Notes under the pieces: model-generated | The model's database searches: none | What the model was told of the DNA's origin: nothing | Seen by the model: the letters and a program-made list of their open reading frames with translations, nothing else | Made by a program: the position numbers and the translations under genes | Part shown: positions 43,125 to 52,651 of the stretch, piece by piece | How the letters are laid out: the number at the start of each line of letters is the position of its first letter | Position numbering within the stretch: position 1 is the first letter of the stretch | Assembly: GCF_014174395.1 (NCBI RefSeq) | Contig: NZ_JABEQD010000001.1 | Location: forward strand, 124,001-188,000 | DNA length: 64,000 nt | From: Gluconacetobacter aggeris | GTDB lineage: Bacteria; Pseudomonadota; Alphaproteobacteria; Acetobacterales; Acetobacteraceae | Reading direction: 5' to 3'

Positions 43125-44653
43125 GCCCCCAGCGCCAGCCAGTGGCGGCCGTCGCGGGCCAGCAGGGCGTCGGCCTCGACCGGGCCGGACGAGCCGGCGG
43201 CGTAGGCGCAGAGCGGTGCGGCGCCGACATGCGCGCCCCAGTCCAGCGCCGGCTGGACGACCTGCCACCCGGCTTCGATATTGTCGGCGCGCTGGAACAG
43301 GGTCGCGTCTCCGATCAGGCAATCGTAGATCAGCGTTTCGTAGCCGGTGCTGGGGCCGTCGCTGAACCATTCGGAATAATCGAACTTCATCCGCACGCCG
43401 CCCAGGCGCACGGTCGGGCCCGGCACCTTGGCGCCGAATTGCAGCGTCACGCCCTCGGTGGGCTGGATGTGCATGGTCATGATGTTGGGGGTCAGCCGCT
43501 CGACCGGCGTGTCGCGGAACAGCGCGTAGGGCGCGTGGCGGAAATGGATCGCGATCTCGGTCCGGCGCTCGGCCAGGCGCTTGCCGGTGCGCAGGTAGAA
43601 CGGCACCCCGGCCCAGCGCCAGTTATCGACCGCCAGCTTCATCGCCACATAGGTTTCGGTCTGCGAATCCCGCGCCACGTCGGGCTCGTCGCGATAGCCG
43701 GGGACGTCCTCGCCGCCCAGGGTGCCTGCGACATACTGGCCGCGCACCACGTCGTCGGCGCCCACGCAATGGGCGGCCTTCAGCACCTTCGATTTCTCGT
43801 CGCGCACCGCGTCGGCGTCGAACGAGACCGGGGCTTCCATCGCCGTCATGGCCAGGAGCTGCATCAGGTGGTTGGGCACCATGTCGCGCAGGGCGCCGGT
43901 GCCCTCGTAGAAGCGGCCGCGCCGCTCCACGCCCACGGTTTCGGCCGCCGTGATCTGGACATGGTCGATATTCTGCCGGTTCCACAGGGGCTCGAAGAAC
44001 CCGTTGGAGAAGCGCAGGGCCAGGATGTTCTGGACCGTTTCCTTGCCCAGATAATGGTCGATCCGATAGATCTGCCGCTCGCGCAGCACGCCCAGCAGGC
44101 GGCGGTTCAGCTCCCGCGCCGATTGCAGGTCGTGGCCGAAGGGTTTTTCGACGATCACGCGGCGGAAGGTGCCGTTGGCCTCGGTCACCAGGCCGGATTC
44201 ACCCAGGCGGTCGCTGATGGCGCCGAAGAAGCGGGCGGCGACGGCCAGGTAGAACACGGCATTGCCCGACCCGATCCGCTCGCTGAGGGCGGCGTAGGTC
44301 GATGCGTCCTCGAACGAGCCGCGCAGGTAGGAAATCCGGCTGCTCAGCCAGGTCCACATATCCTCGCGCAGGGTGGCGGCGGCGGTGCCGCGCCGGGCCA
44401 CGAATTCCTGCAATGCCTCGTTGAACTGCGCGCGCAGTACCTCGTCGGACAGATCGGCCCAGTCCACGGCGACGATCGAGAATCCCTCATCCAGCAGTCC
44501 GGCACAGGCCAGGTTGTAGATGGCGGGCACCAGCAGGCGCTTCGTCAGGTCGCCGCCGCCACCGAAGATGACGAAGACGCATGACGGGGCACGCCGTGGC
44601 GGAGGGCTGCTCCCTTCGATCTCGGAGGACGCGGACGCGATGATTCCATCCAT
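43121..44653 (-). CDS. zwf: Glucose-6-phosphate 1-dehydrogenase
   Basis: A 510-residue enzyme of the oxidative pentose-phosphate pathway. The coenzyme-binding [18 protein letters not shown] (residues 31-48), [18 protein letters not shown], the active-site [13 protein letters not shown] and the later [15 protein letters not shown] are all present. It begins a sub-block (zwf, HAD, HAD, pgl, rpiA, gntK) joined by overlaps. Repeat C copy 2 lies in the 294 bp between gnd and zwf and may set the transcription ratio. Confidence 0.97.
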   Translation of the reverse strand: MDGIIASASSEIEGSSPPPRRAPSCVFVIFGGGGDLTKRLLVPAIYNLACAGLLDEGFSIVAVDWADLSDEVLRAQFNEALQEFVARRGTAAATLREDMWTWLSSRISYLRGSFEDASTYAALSERIGSGNAVFYLAVAARFFGAISDRLGESGLVTEANGTFRRVIVEKPFGHDLQSARELNRRLLGVLRERQIYRIDHYLGKETVQNILALRFSNGFFEPLWNRQNIDHVQITAAETVGVERRGRFYEGTGALRDMVPNHLMQLLAMTAMEAPVSFDADAVRDEKSKVLKAAHCVGADDVVRGQYVAGTLGGEDVPGYRDEPDVARDSQTETYVAMKLAVDNWRWAGVPFYLRTGKRLAERRTEIAIHFRHAPYALFRDTPVERLTPNIMTMHIQPTEGVTLQFGAKVPGPTVRLGGVRMKFDYSEWFSDGPSTGYETLIYDCLIGDATLFQRADNIEAGWQVVQPALDWGAHVGAAPLCAYAAGSSGPVEADALLARDGRHWLALGA

Positions 44654-44718
44654 ATGGGGCGTTTCCCTGCACTGTTTCCATCTGGTGTTGGGGACACTGA
44701 GGGTTCTGCTAAGGATCT

Positions 44719-44840
44719 CTTCTTTTTCTGAAGAAAAAGAAGCAAAAAGACTTTTATCCGTTCAGGAACATCGTGTGTCCCCAGCACAAGGCTGCTGAAC
44801 GAATCAAAAAGTTTTTTGGTTCTTTTTTTCAAAAAAGAAC
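44719..44840. repeat. Dispersed repeat family C, copy 2 (inverted)
   Basis: A 122-bp copy of the element at 16408-16528, in opposite orientation. Both end hairpins are conserved (CTTCTTTTTC with GAAAAAGAAG; GTTCTTTTTT with AAAAAAGAAC), and the middle again holds AGCACAAGGCTGC and GACTTTTATCCG. It lies between gnd and zwf, transcribed in the same direction. Confidence 0.85.
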
Positions 44841-44891
44841 GAAGACCGCCGCCCTTCGTCGTTGGTCCACAACATGATCATTCTTCTTCTG

Positions 44892-44921
44892 CCTGCCTGT
44901 GGAACGCATTCCACAGGCAGG
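44892..44921. repeat. Perfect 13-bp inverted repeat after gnd
   Basis: CCTGCCTGTGGAA and its complement enclose a CGCA loop. It lies 26 bp past the gnd stop codon. There is no T-run on either side, so it is more likely an mRNA-end or processing hairpin than an intrinsic terminator. Confidence 0.6.
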
Positions 44922-44947
44922 AGCTTACCGTTCCCGAAAGACTGGTC

Positions 44948-45943
44948 TTACTTTTTCTCGACATGCCCGCCGAAGCCGAAGCGCATGGCGGAGAGGATCT
45001 TCTCGGCGTAATTGTTACCGGTGCGCGAGCGGAAGCGCGTGAACAGCGAGGCGGTGATGACCGGGGCCGGCACCGATTCCTCGATCGCGGCTTCCAGCGT
45101 CCAGCGGCCTTCGCCGGAATCCGCGACTTCGCCGGTGAATTCGGACAGAGACGCGTTCTTGGCCAGCGCCTCTGCCGTCAGATCCAGCAGCCAGGAGGAG
45201 ACGACGCTGCCCCGGCGCCAGACTTCGGCGATGTCGGCCATGTTCAGGTCGAAACGCTGGTCCTCGGGCAGGAGCGGCGAGTTCTTGGTCTTCATGATGT
45301 CGAAGCCTTCGGCGAAGGCCTGCATCATGCCGTATTCGATGCCGTTATGGACCATCTTCACGAAATGGCCCGAACCGGCGGGGCCGCAATGCAGATAGCC
45401 CTTCTCGGCGCGGGGATCGAGGTCCGGCTTGTCGCGATCGGGGGTGGGGGGCACGTCGCCCTTGCCCGGCGCCAGGGCGTCCAGGATCGGGTCGATATGG
45501 TCGGCCGAATCCTTGGTGCCGCCGTACATCATGCAATAGCCGCGCTCCAGGCCCCACACGCCGCCGGAGGTGCCGACGTCGATATAGTGGATGCCCTTTT
45601 CCGCAAGCTGGGCGGCGCGGCGGATATCGTCCTTGTAATAGCTGTTGCCGCCGTCGATCAGGATATCGTCTTTTCCCAGCAGGCCGGCCAGTTCCTGCAC
45701 CGCTGCCTCGGTGATCTCGCCGGCGGGCAGCATGACCCATACGATCTTGCGCGCGGCCGTCAGCTTGCCCACCAGGTCGGCCACGCTGTCGGCGGCGATG
45801 CCGCGCCCGCCTTCGGTCCGGTCGCGGACCTTGCCCACCGTGGCGGGATCGCGGTCGAACAGGACCACGTCATGTCCGTGGCGCGACAGGCGGACGGCGA
45901 TGTTGCCGCCCATGCGGCCCAGGCCGATGATGCCGATTTGCAT
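44948..45943 (-). CDS. gnd: 6-phosphogluconate dehydrogenase, short (NAD-type) form
   Basis: A 331-residue enzyme converting 6-phosphogluconate to ribulose 5-phosphate with loss of CO2. It is the short form (about 330 rather than 470 residues). The N-terminal coenzyme site is [14 protein letters not shown], and the second strand ends [11 protein letters not shown]: an Asp there instead of the Arg-Ser of NADP enzymes suggests preference for NAD. Catalytic features are [28 protein letters not shown] and [13 protein letters not shown]. It lies 111 bp downstream of tal-pgi. Confidence 0.93.
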   Translation of the reverse strand: MQIGIIGLGRMGGNIAVRLSRHGHDVVLFDRDPATVGKVRDRTEGGRGIAADSVADLVGKLTAARKIVWVMLPAGEITEAAVQELAGLLGKDDILIDGGNSYYKDDIRRAAQLAEKGIHYIDVGTSGGVWGLERGYCMMYGGTKDSADHIDPILDALAPGKGDVPPTPDRDKPDLDPRAEKGYLHCGPAGSGHFVKMVHNGIEYGMMQAFAEGFDIMKTKNSPLLPEDQRFDLNMADIAEVWRRGSVVSSWLLDLTAEALAKNASLSEFTGEVADSGEGRWTLEAAIEESVPAPVITASLFTRFRSRTGNNYAEKILSAMRFGFGGHVEKK

Positions 45944-46019
45944 AATGTTACGTCTCCATGGCGCGGAACGACGCCGCGCATAAGCCAGCCCCCGGACGAG
46001 TCTTCATGAAACCGGGGGT

Positions 46020-46044
46020 GCCCCGCCCGCGTGGCGGGCGGGGC
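46020..46044. repeat. Strong intercistronic hairpin between tal-pgi and gnd
   Basis: GCCCCGCCCGC and GCGGGCGGGGC form a perfect 11-bp all-GC stem with a 3-base loop, directly past the tal-pgi stop. No T-run follows on the minus strand. It could stabilise the upstream mRNA end or partly block readthrough. Confidence 0.7.
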
Positions 46045-46054
46045 CGTCCAGAGT

Positions 46055-48922
46055 TCAGAGGGCGGCGCCGATCGCCTGGCCCAGTGCCCGCAGGCCCGAT
46101 GCCAGATCGCCCGTGATGTGCACCCGCAGCGCGCGCCGGCCGCGTTCGGCCAGGACGTCGAAATCGCCCCGCGCCTGCGCGGCCTTGACGATGCCGAACG
46201 TGTATTTCTCGCCCGGTACCGGCAGGTCGGCCACATCGTCCGCCGTGATCTGCAGGAACACGCCGCTGTTGGGCCCCCCCTTGTAGGCCTGCCCGGTCGA
46301 ATGCAGGAAGCGCGGTCCGAATTCCGCCGCCGTCGCCACCTTCAGCGCGTCGCGGATGGCCAGGCGGGTGGCCTGAATCCATTCGATGGTGGCGGCATCG
46401 CGCTCCACATAGGCCAGCAGGCCGACATAATCGCCCGCGCCGACCCGGCCGAAATGGGCCTTGAGGATCTCGGCCGTCGAAGCCCCCTTGAGCGCCGCCG
46501 CATTGGCCGCGTCGGCGAAGAAGGCAAAGGCGCCATCGGTCGCGAACGGGGTTTCCGCCGGCAGGGTGCCGGTTTCGTTATAGGCGGTCGTCAGCTTCTT
46601 GGTTTCGACCTTCGAGGCCTCGACATCCGGCTGGTCGAACGGATCGATCCCCAGGATCGCGCCGGCGACGGCGGTGGCGAATTCCCAGCGGAAGAATTCC
46701 TGCGCGATCTGGCGCGGATGGTGCAGCGTGATCGTCACCACCGGCTCGCCGGCCGCGACCAGGGCGCGGATCGCCTCGTCCTGCCCGGCGTCGGGCTTGG
46801 AGGCCAGGCGCAGATAGGCGAAGACGCGATCCTTGCCGTACAGCGCGGGCGCGCCCAGCGTTTCCTGATCGATCGGCACAAGACCCTTGCCGATCTTGCC
46901 GGTCGATTCCGCAATGAGCTGTTCCAGCCACGCGCCCAGATCGTGGATGCCGGGCGAGGCGACGATGGTCACCTTGTCACGGCCGAACTGCGTGGCGGCG
47001 ACACCCAGCACGGTGCCCAGCAGCACGCCCGGATTGAGCGTCGGCGGCACCGAGGCGGCGGAGGCGCGGACGCCATAGAGCGCGCTGTCCAGGAATTCCT
47101 TGAGCGCCACGCCGGAGGCGGCGGCCGGGACGATGCCGAAATTCGACAGCACCGAATAGCGGCCGCCGATTTCCTTCTCGCCGTAGAAGATCTTCCAGAA
47201 CCCGTCCTTCTTCGCGACATCTTCCATGTGCGAGCCAGGATCGGTCACCGCCACGAAATGGCTGCCCACCTTGTCGCCCAGCACCTTCTTCGCGGCTTCG
47301 AAGAAATAGGCCTTGAGGATGTTGGGCTCCAGCGTGCCGCCCGATTTGGACGAGACGATGAACAGCGTCTTCGCGAGATCGATCTTCTTTTCGAACGCGC
47401 GGATCTGCTGCGGGTCGGTGCTGTCGAGCACGTAGAGGTGCGGGAAGCCCACATGCTTGCCGAAGGTTTCGGCCAGCACTTCCGGACCGAGGCTCGATCC
47501 GCCCATGCCCAGCAGCAGGATATCGGTGAAGCCCTTGGCCTTCACCTCGGCCTGGAAGGCTTCCAGCGCCGGCAGGCCGGCCAGGCGGTCATCGACGATG
47601 CCGAGCCATTTCAGCCATTTGGCCTCGTCCTTGCCGGTCCACACCGTGGCGTCGCGCGCCCAGATGCGGCGGACGGTGCCGTCCTGGCGCCAGGATTCGA
47701 GGCTGGCCTTCACCGCCGTGTCGATCTCGGCCGGCAGGTCCAGCTTCGTGTCGGTCAGATGATCGCCCAGCAGCGCGTTCTGCTTGCGCGCGACCGTGCC
47801 CAGCAGGTCGTCGAACGCATCGGCGAACGAGGCCACGCCTTCATCGACCAGCGTGACGGTCACGCCGGCCAGGTCCAGCCCCAGGCGCTCGGCCTCGGCC
47901 AGCACGTGGCGCGCGCCCTCGACATCCTCGGTCAGCGAGGCGCGGACCTTGCCGTGGTCGCGGAAGGCATCGAACGTCGCGGGCGGGATGGTGTTGACCG
48001 TCTCGGGCCCGATCAGTTCCTCGACATACAGCACGTCGCTGTAGGCCTTGTCCTTGGTACCGGTGCTGGCCCACAGCAGGCGCTGCGTCTGCGCGCCCAG
48101 CGCCGCCAGCTTCTGCCAGCGCTCGGACTTCGTGACCTCCTGCCAATGGACATAGGCCAGCTTGGCGTTGGCGATGGCGACCTTGCCGCGCAGGGCCTTC
48201 AGGGCCTCGGCGTCCTTGTCGCCGGCGGCCACGCGCTGGTCGATCTTCTTGTCGATCTTGCCGTCGATGCGGCTGACGAAGAAGGAGGCGACGCTGGCGA
48301 TGCCCGAAACCGGCAGCCCCTTGGCGTGGCGGTCTTCCAGGCCCGCGATATAGGCTTCCAGCACCGCCTTGTAGGCGTCGAGCGAGAAGAGCAGCGTGAC
48401 GTTGATGCTCAACCCGTCGGCGATGACGGTGCGCACGGCGGGCGCACCCTCGTCGGTGCCGGGGATCTTGATCATCAGGTTGCGGGCATCGACCGCCTTC
48501 CACAGGCGGCGGGCCTCGTCGACCGTGCCATGCGTGTCGCGCGCCAGGTAGGGCGAGACTTCGAGGCTGACATAGCCGTCCAGGCCCTTGGTGGCCTCAT
48601 AGACCGGGTACAGGACCTTGGCCGCCGCCTTGATGTCGTCGATGGCCATGGTCTCGTACAAGGTGCCGGCATCGACGATGCGATGGGCGAGGATGTCCTT
48701 GTATTGCGGGTCGTAATCCGTGCCCTGGCCCATCGCCTTCTGGAAGATGGCGGGGTTGGAGGTCACGCCCTTCAGCCCGTCCTCGTCCACCAGCTTCGTC
48801 AGGCTGCCATTCTCGGTATACGACCGCTGGATGAAGTCCAGCCAGGGGGACTGGCCGAATGATTCGAGCGCCTTCAGCGGATTGGCGCTGCCCTGCACAC
48901 CCGCCTTGTGTACGACGTTCAT
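46055..48922 (-). CDS. tal-pgi: Bifunctional transaldolase / glucose-6-phosphate isomerase
   Basis: A 955-residue fusion. Residues 1 to about 370 are transaldolase (SPWLDFIQRSYTENGSLTKLVDE, the Schiff-base lysine in NLMIKIPGTDEG, GIASVASFFVSRIDGKID). Residues from about 400 to 955 are phosphoglucose isomerase (LGMGGSSLGPEVLAETFG, the sugar-phosphate site IVSSKSGGTLEPN, EKEIGGRYSVLSNFG, HSTGQAYKGGP). Such fusions are known from acetic acid bacteria and some other groups. They link the non-oxidative pentose-phosphate branch to glucose 6-phosphate. The start at 48922 gives MNVVHKAGVQG with a fitting N terminus; tkt lies 116 bp upstream. Confidence 0.95.
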   Translation of the reverse strand: MNVVHKAGVQGSANPLKALESFGQSPWLDFIQRSYTENGSLTKLVDEDGLKGVTSNPAIFQKAMGQGTDYDPQYKDILAHRIVDAGTLYETMAIDDIKAAAKVLYPVYEATKGLDGYVSLEVSPYLARDTHGTVDEARRLWKAVDARNLMIKIPGTDEGAPAVRTVIADGLSINVTLLFSLDAYKAVLEAYIAGLEDRHAKGLPVSGIASVASFFVSRIDGKIDKKIDQRVAAGDKDAEALKALRGKVAIANAKLAYVHWQEVTKSERWQKLAALGAQTQRLLWASTGTKDKAYSDVLYVEELIGPETVNTIPPATFDAFRDHGKVRASLTEDVEGARHVLAEAERLGLDLAGVTVTLVDEGVASFADAFDDLLGTVARKQNALLGDHLTDTKLDLPAEIDTAVKASLESWRQDGTVRRIWARDATVWTGKDEAKWLKWLGIVDDRLAGLPALEAFQAEVKAKGFTDILLLGMGGSSLGPEVLAETFGKHVGFPHLYVLDSTDPQQIRAFEKKIDLAKTLFIVSSKSGGTLEPNILKAYFFEAAKKVLGDKVGSHFVAVTDPGSHMEDVAKKDGFWKIFYGEKEIGGRYSVLSNFGIVPAAASGVALKEFLDSALYGVRASAASVPPTLNPGVLLGTVLGVAATQFGRDKVTIVASPGIHDLGAWLEQLIAESTGKIGKGLVPIDQETLGAPALYGKDRVFAYLRLASKPDAGQDEAIRALVAAGEPVVTITLHHPRQIAQEFFRWEFATAVAGAILGIDPFDQPDVEASKVETKKLTTAYNETGTLPAETPFATDGAFAFFADAANAAALKGASTAEILKAHFGRVGAGDYVGLLAYVERDAATIEWIQATRLAIRDALKVATAAEFGPRFLHSTGQAYKGGPNSGVFLQITADDVADLPVPGEKYTFGIVKAAQARGDFDVLAERGRRALRVHITGDLASGLRALGQAIGAAL

Positions 48923-49005
48923 GGTGTTGCTCCTTACAGATTCATGGCGGGCGATGGCCGGCGCCGGGCCGGCCATCCCCGTCTCTTTCCGATCAGTCCG
49001 GGCCG

Positions 49006-49030
49006 GGCCGCCCCCTCGCCGGGGGCGGCC
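49006..49030. repeat. Intercistronic hairpin between tkt and tal-pgi
   Basis: GGCCGCCCCC and GGGGGCGGCC are perfect 10-bp complements with a 5-base loop, 9 bp past the tkt stop. It lacks a T-run. Like the hairpin after tal-pgi, it marks the boundary between co-directional genes. Confidence 0.65.
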
Positions 49031-49038
49031 ACGGGTGA

Positions 49039-51147
49039 TCATTTGGCCAGCAGCGCGCGGGCCTGTGCCAGCACGGCGTCGACCGTGAAACCGAACTTCT
49101 TCATCAGGGCGCCGGCCGGGGCGGAGGCGCCGAAACCATGCATGGCGATGATCGCGCCCTGCGGCCCGACATAGCGGTCCCAGCCGATCGGCGACGCCAT
49201 CTCGACCGCCACGCGGGCGGTGACGGAGGGCGGCAGCACGCTGTCGCGGTATTCCTGCGGCTGGGCCTCGAACAGGTCCCACGACGGCATGGACACCACG
49301 CGCGCCTTTACCCCCTCGGCCTTCAGCGTCTCGTACGCCGCGACCACGAGGCTGACCTCGCTGCCGGTCGCCATCAGGATGATGTCGGGCGTGCCGTCGC
49401 TGTCGGCCAGCACATAGGCGCCCTTGGCCAGGCCGGAGGCCGGGGCATAGACGCTGCGGTCGAGCGTCGGCAGGTTCTGGCGGCTGAGGATCAGCACCGA
49501 CGGGCGGTCGGTCATCGGGATCAGCGTGCGCCAGGCCTCGGCGACCTCGTTGGCGTCGGCCGGGCGCAGGGTGGTCACGCCCGGCGTGGCGCGGAGCTGC
49601 ACCAGCTGCTCGATCGGCTGGTGGGTCGGGCCGTCCTCGCCCACGCCGATCGAATCATGGGTGAAGATATACACCACCGGCTGGTTCATCAGCGCCGAGA
49701 GGCGGATCGGCGGCTTCATGTAATCCGAGAAGATGAGGAAGCCCGAGCAATAGGCCCGGATGCCCGCCAGCGAGATGCCGTTGCAGATCGAGCCCATGGC
49801 ATGCTCGCGCACGCCGAAATGCAGGTTGCGCCCGCCATAGGTGCCGTTCCATTCCGGCGGCTGGAACGCGCCCGCGCCCTGGAAGGTCAGGTTGGTCTTG
49901 GTCGAGGGCGACAGGTCGGCCGAGCCGCCGATCAGCCACGGCAGGTTCGGCGCGATGGCGTTCAGCACCTCGCCCGAACTCTGGCGCGAGGCCACGCCCT
50001 TGGCGCTGGCCTCGTAGGTCGGGATGTCCTTGTCCCAGCCGGCGGGCAGGCTGCCGGACAGGATGGCGTCCAGTTCCTTCGCCAGGTCCGGATATTCCTT
50101 GGCGTAGGCGGTGTACAGCGCCTTCCACCGCGCGCTGGCCGCGGCGCCGCGGGCGCCCAGCCCCTTCTGGAAACAGGCCTGCGCGCCGTCGGGGACGTAA
50201 AACGTTTTCTCTTCAGGCCAGCCGTAAGCCTTCTTGGCGCCGCGGATCTCCTCGTCACCCAGCGGCTCGCCATGGGCCGAGGCGGTGCCGGCCTTCTTGG
50301 GGGCGCCGAAGCCGATGACGGAATGGACGATGATCAGGGTCGGGCGGCTGGTCTCGGCCTTGGCGTCGGCCAGGGCGGCCAAGAATGCCGCCTGGTCGTT
50401 GGCATTGCCGACCTCCAGCACGTGCCAGCCATAGCCCTCGAAGCGCTTGCCGACATTCTCGGTGAAGGCGATGTCGGTCGAGCCTTCGATCGAGATCCGG
50501 TTGCTGTCGTAGATCCAGGTCAGGTTGCCCAGCTTCAGGTGGCCGGCGGTCGAGGCGGCCTCGCTGGCCACGCCTTCCATCATGTCGCCGTCACCGCAGA
50601 AGGTGTAGACATGATAGTCGAACAGGTCGAAGCCCGGCTTGTTGAAGCGTGCGGCCAGCCATTTCTCGGCGATCGCCATGCCGACGGAATTGCCGCAGCC
50701 CTGGCCCAGCGGGCCGGTCGTGGTCTCGACGCCCGCCGTGTGGTGGTATTCCGGATGGCCGGGGGTGCGGGAGTCAAGCTGGCGGAACTGCTCGAGGTCC
50801 TGCAGCGTCAGCGCCGGGGCGTCCAGCACCCTGCCGTGCTTCACGTCGCGCACGCCGGCCAGGTAGATCAGCGAATAGATGAGCATCGACGCGTGACCGA
50901 TCGAGAGCACGAAACGGTCGCGGTTCGGCCACAGCGGGTCGGCCGGGTCGTAGTTCAGAACGTTCTGCCACAGCGCGAAGGCGGGGGCCGCCATGGCCAT
51001 CGGCGTGCCCGGATGCCCCGAGTTCGCCTTCTGGACGGCATCCATCGACAGCGTGCGAATGGTGTCGATGCACAGCAGGTCCTCGGCGGACGGCCCAGCC
51101 GCCCCACCCTCGAACGCCCGGACGGGCTGGGTGATCATAGAACGCAT
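49039..51147 (-). CDS. tkt: Transketolase
   Basis: A 702-residue thiamine-diphosphate enzyme of the non-oxidative pentose-phosphate branch. Motifs are NSGHPGTPMAMAAPAFALW (N-terminal), the ThDP site GDGDMMEGVASEAASTAGHL (residues 150-170), EDGPTHQPIEQL and GVREHAMGSICNG. The start at 51147 (MRSMITQPVRAFEGG) has GGAGAAG eleven bases upstream; the frame is open to 51222. It is the first gene of the cluster, and the region before it holds the probable main promoter. Confidence 0.96.
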   Translation of the reverse strand: MRSMITQPVRAFEGGAAGPSAEDLLCIDTIRTLSMDAVQKANSGHPGTPMAMAAPAFALWQNVLNYDPADPLWPNRDRFVLSIGHASMLIYSLIYLAGVRDVKHGRVLDAPALTLQDLEQFRQLDSRTPGHPEYHHTAGVETTTGPLGQGCGNSVGMAIAEKWLAARFNKPGFDLFDYHVYTFCGDGDMMEGVASEAASTAGHLKLGNLTWIYDSNRISIEGSTDIAFTENVGKRFEGYGWHVLEVGNANDQAAFLAALADAKAETSRPTLIIVHSVIGFGAPKKAGTASAHGEPLGDEEIRGAKKAYGWPEEKTFYVPDGAQACFQKGLGARGAAASARWKALYTAYAKEYPDLAKELDAILSGSLPAGWDKDIPTYEASAKGVASRQSSGEVLNAIAPNLPWLIGGSADLSPSTKTNLTFQGAGAFQPPEWNGTYGGRNLHFGVREHAMGSICNGISLAGIRAYCSGFLIFSDYMKPPIRLSALMNQPVVYIFTHDSIGVGEDGPTHQPIEQLVQLRATPGVTTLRPADANEVAEAWRTLIPMTDRPSVLILSRQNLPTLDRSVYAPASGLAKGAYVLADSDGTPDIILMATGSEVSLVVAAYETLKAEGVKARVVSMPSWDLFEAQPQEYRDSVLPPSVTARVAVEMASPIGWDRYVGPQGAIIAMHGFGASAPAGALMKKFGFTVDAVLAQARALLAK

Positions 51148-51550
51148 TAAACCATCTTCTCCGTATGGGGGTGACCCTGTCTCGCTCATCTGACCGGGCT
51201 CCGCGCCCGACAACCGCGCCATGCGTCAACGCGCATGGCAGCGGACAAGCTTCGTCACAGATGGGCGGGCGATTACCCGTCCATTGGGACCTTGTTCTTC
51301 ATATTTTTGTCATCCGGTTATGGTCTTGACAGTCAGACCGGATGAAAGAACCGGGGCAACCTTCTCACGGTCTCCCCTCCCTGGGCAAGTCGCCTCGCAA
51401 CTCCGGAGCGGCCACAGGCATTAGAGCGCCCCTGCGCGGCAGGTTTCCAGTACCGGATATTCACGAATCCTCGACCGGTTTTCCGAAACGCGGATTTTCC
51501 ACGCGAGGCCGGACAGGCCATAAGAGAATTTGGGCAAAAGGAGACCGCCT
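51148..51550. other. Intergenic region between divergent tkt and MBL-hydrolase genes
   Basis: About 400 bp holding the promoters of the pentose-phosphate cluster and of the metallo-hydrolase gene. An 8-bp inverted repeat (CATCCGGT at 51311, ACCGGATG at 51337) flanks a TTGACA-like hexamer near 51325 and could be an operator. A shorter CATGCG/CGCATG pair lies near 51221-51238. No riboswitch or RNA gene was recognised. Confidence 0.35.
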
Positions 51551-52618
51551 ATGCCGCCATCCCCCCTTCCGATGTCGGATCATTGCGATGGGCGCCGATT
51601 CTTCAATCCGGCCTCCATCCTGCCCGTGCCGCCGCGCGCCCGGCATGTCGGGCTGGGAGAGATCCTGCGCTGGCAGTGGCGCCGGCGGCGGCTGCCCGCC
51701 TGGTCCGCCCCGCCCCCGCCGCCGCCCGCGGGCGATCCGCATGCGCTGCCCGACCCCGGCACCGCGCATGTCACCTTCATCGGGCACAGCACCTTCCTGC
51801 TGCGCCTGCCGCGCGCCGGCGGCACGGCGCTGACGGTGCTGACCGATCCGGTGTTCTCCGACCGCTGTTCGCCCGTCCGCTGGGCCGGGCCGCGCCGCGT
51901 GCTGCCGCCGGGGCGCGGGCTGGACACCCTGCCCCGGGTGGACCTGGTGCTGGTGTCGCACTGCCATTACGACCATCTGGACCTGCCCAGCCTGGCCGCG
52001 CTGGGCCGCCGCGACGCGCCCGCCGTCATCACCGCGCCGGGCAATGCGCGCCATATCCGCAAGGCGGGCCTGCGCGACATCGTGGAATGCGACTGGTGGG
52101 AGAGCCATGATTTTGGCGGGATGCGCATCACCAGCACCCCGGCGCGGCACGGGTCGGCGCGCACGCCCTTCGACGCCAACCGGGCGCTGTGGTGCGGGTT
52201 CGACATCCGCCCGGCCAGCGAGGGGCCGGCGCCCTCGGTCTTCTTTGCCGGGGACAGCGGCCATGGGCGCCACTGGGCGCAGATCCGCGCACGGCTGGGC
52301 GCGCCGGATATCGCGCTGCTGCCGGTCGGTGCCTATGACCCGCGCTTTCTGATGGAGCCGGTGCATGTCACCCCCGAGGAAGCGGTCTCGGCCCTGATCG
52401 ACCTGGAAGCCGGGCAGGCGGTGGGCATGCATTACGGCACCTTTCGCCTGACCGACGAACCCTATGACGAGCCGTTGCGCCGGCTGGCCGTCGCCCGTGC
52501 GGCCGCCGGGCTGGCGGCGGAGCGGTTCGTGGAACTGGGCCATGGGGAATGCCGCGTCATGGCCGCCGGGCGGGCCGTCATGCATCGCGGCCTCGCGCCA
52601 CAGGGCGCCAGCGGCTAG
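51551..52618 (+). CDS. MBL-fold metallo-hydrolase (NAPE-PLD-like)
   Basis: A 355-residue metallo-beta-lactamase-fold enzyme of the UlaG/NAPE-PLD-related group. The metal-binding motif is LVSHCHYDHLDLPSL (HxHxDH), with further ligands in TPARHGSARTP and FFAGDSGHGRHW, and a final His in MHYGTF. The N terminus HVTFIGHSTFLLRL is typical. Such enzymes hydrolyse phosphodiesters of lipids or cyclic sugars; the substrate here is not known. The ATG at 51551 follows AAAAGGAG; an earlier Met lies at 51530. Confidence 0.88.
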   Translation: MPPSPLPMSDHCDGRRFFNPASILPVPPRARHVGLGEILRWQWRRRRLPAWSAPPPPPPAGDPHALPDPGTAHVTFIGHSTFLLRLPRAGGTALTVLTDPVFSDRCSPVRWAGPRRVLPPGRGLDTLPRVDLVLVSHCHYDHLDLPSLAALGRRDAPAVITAPGNARHIRKAGLRDIVECDWWESHDFGGMRITSTPARHGSARTPFDANRALWCGFDIRPASEGPAPSVFFAGDSGHGRHWAQIRARLGAPDIALLPVGAYDPRFLMEPVHVTPEEAVSALIDLEAGQAVGMHYGTFRLTDEPYDEPLRRLAVARAAAGLAAERFVELGHGECRVMAAGRAVMHRGLAPQGASG

Positions 52619-52651
52619 AACCCGATCCAGATGACCCGCAGCGAGGCCGCG

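Noticed and set aside
44892-44921. Intrinsic terminator of gnd
   Set aside because: The stem is perfect but no T-run follows on the minus strand, so it is listed only as an inverted repeat.
46031-48862. A 943-codon open frame on the plus strand
   Set aside because: It is antisense to the clearly real tal-pgi gene and has no recognisable domain.
49138-51150. A 670-codon open frame on the plus strand
   Set aside because: Antisense to transketolase; no ribosome site or domain.
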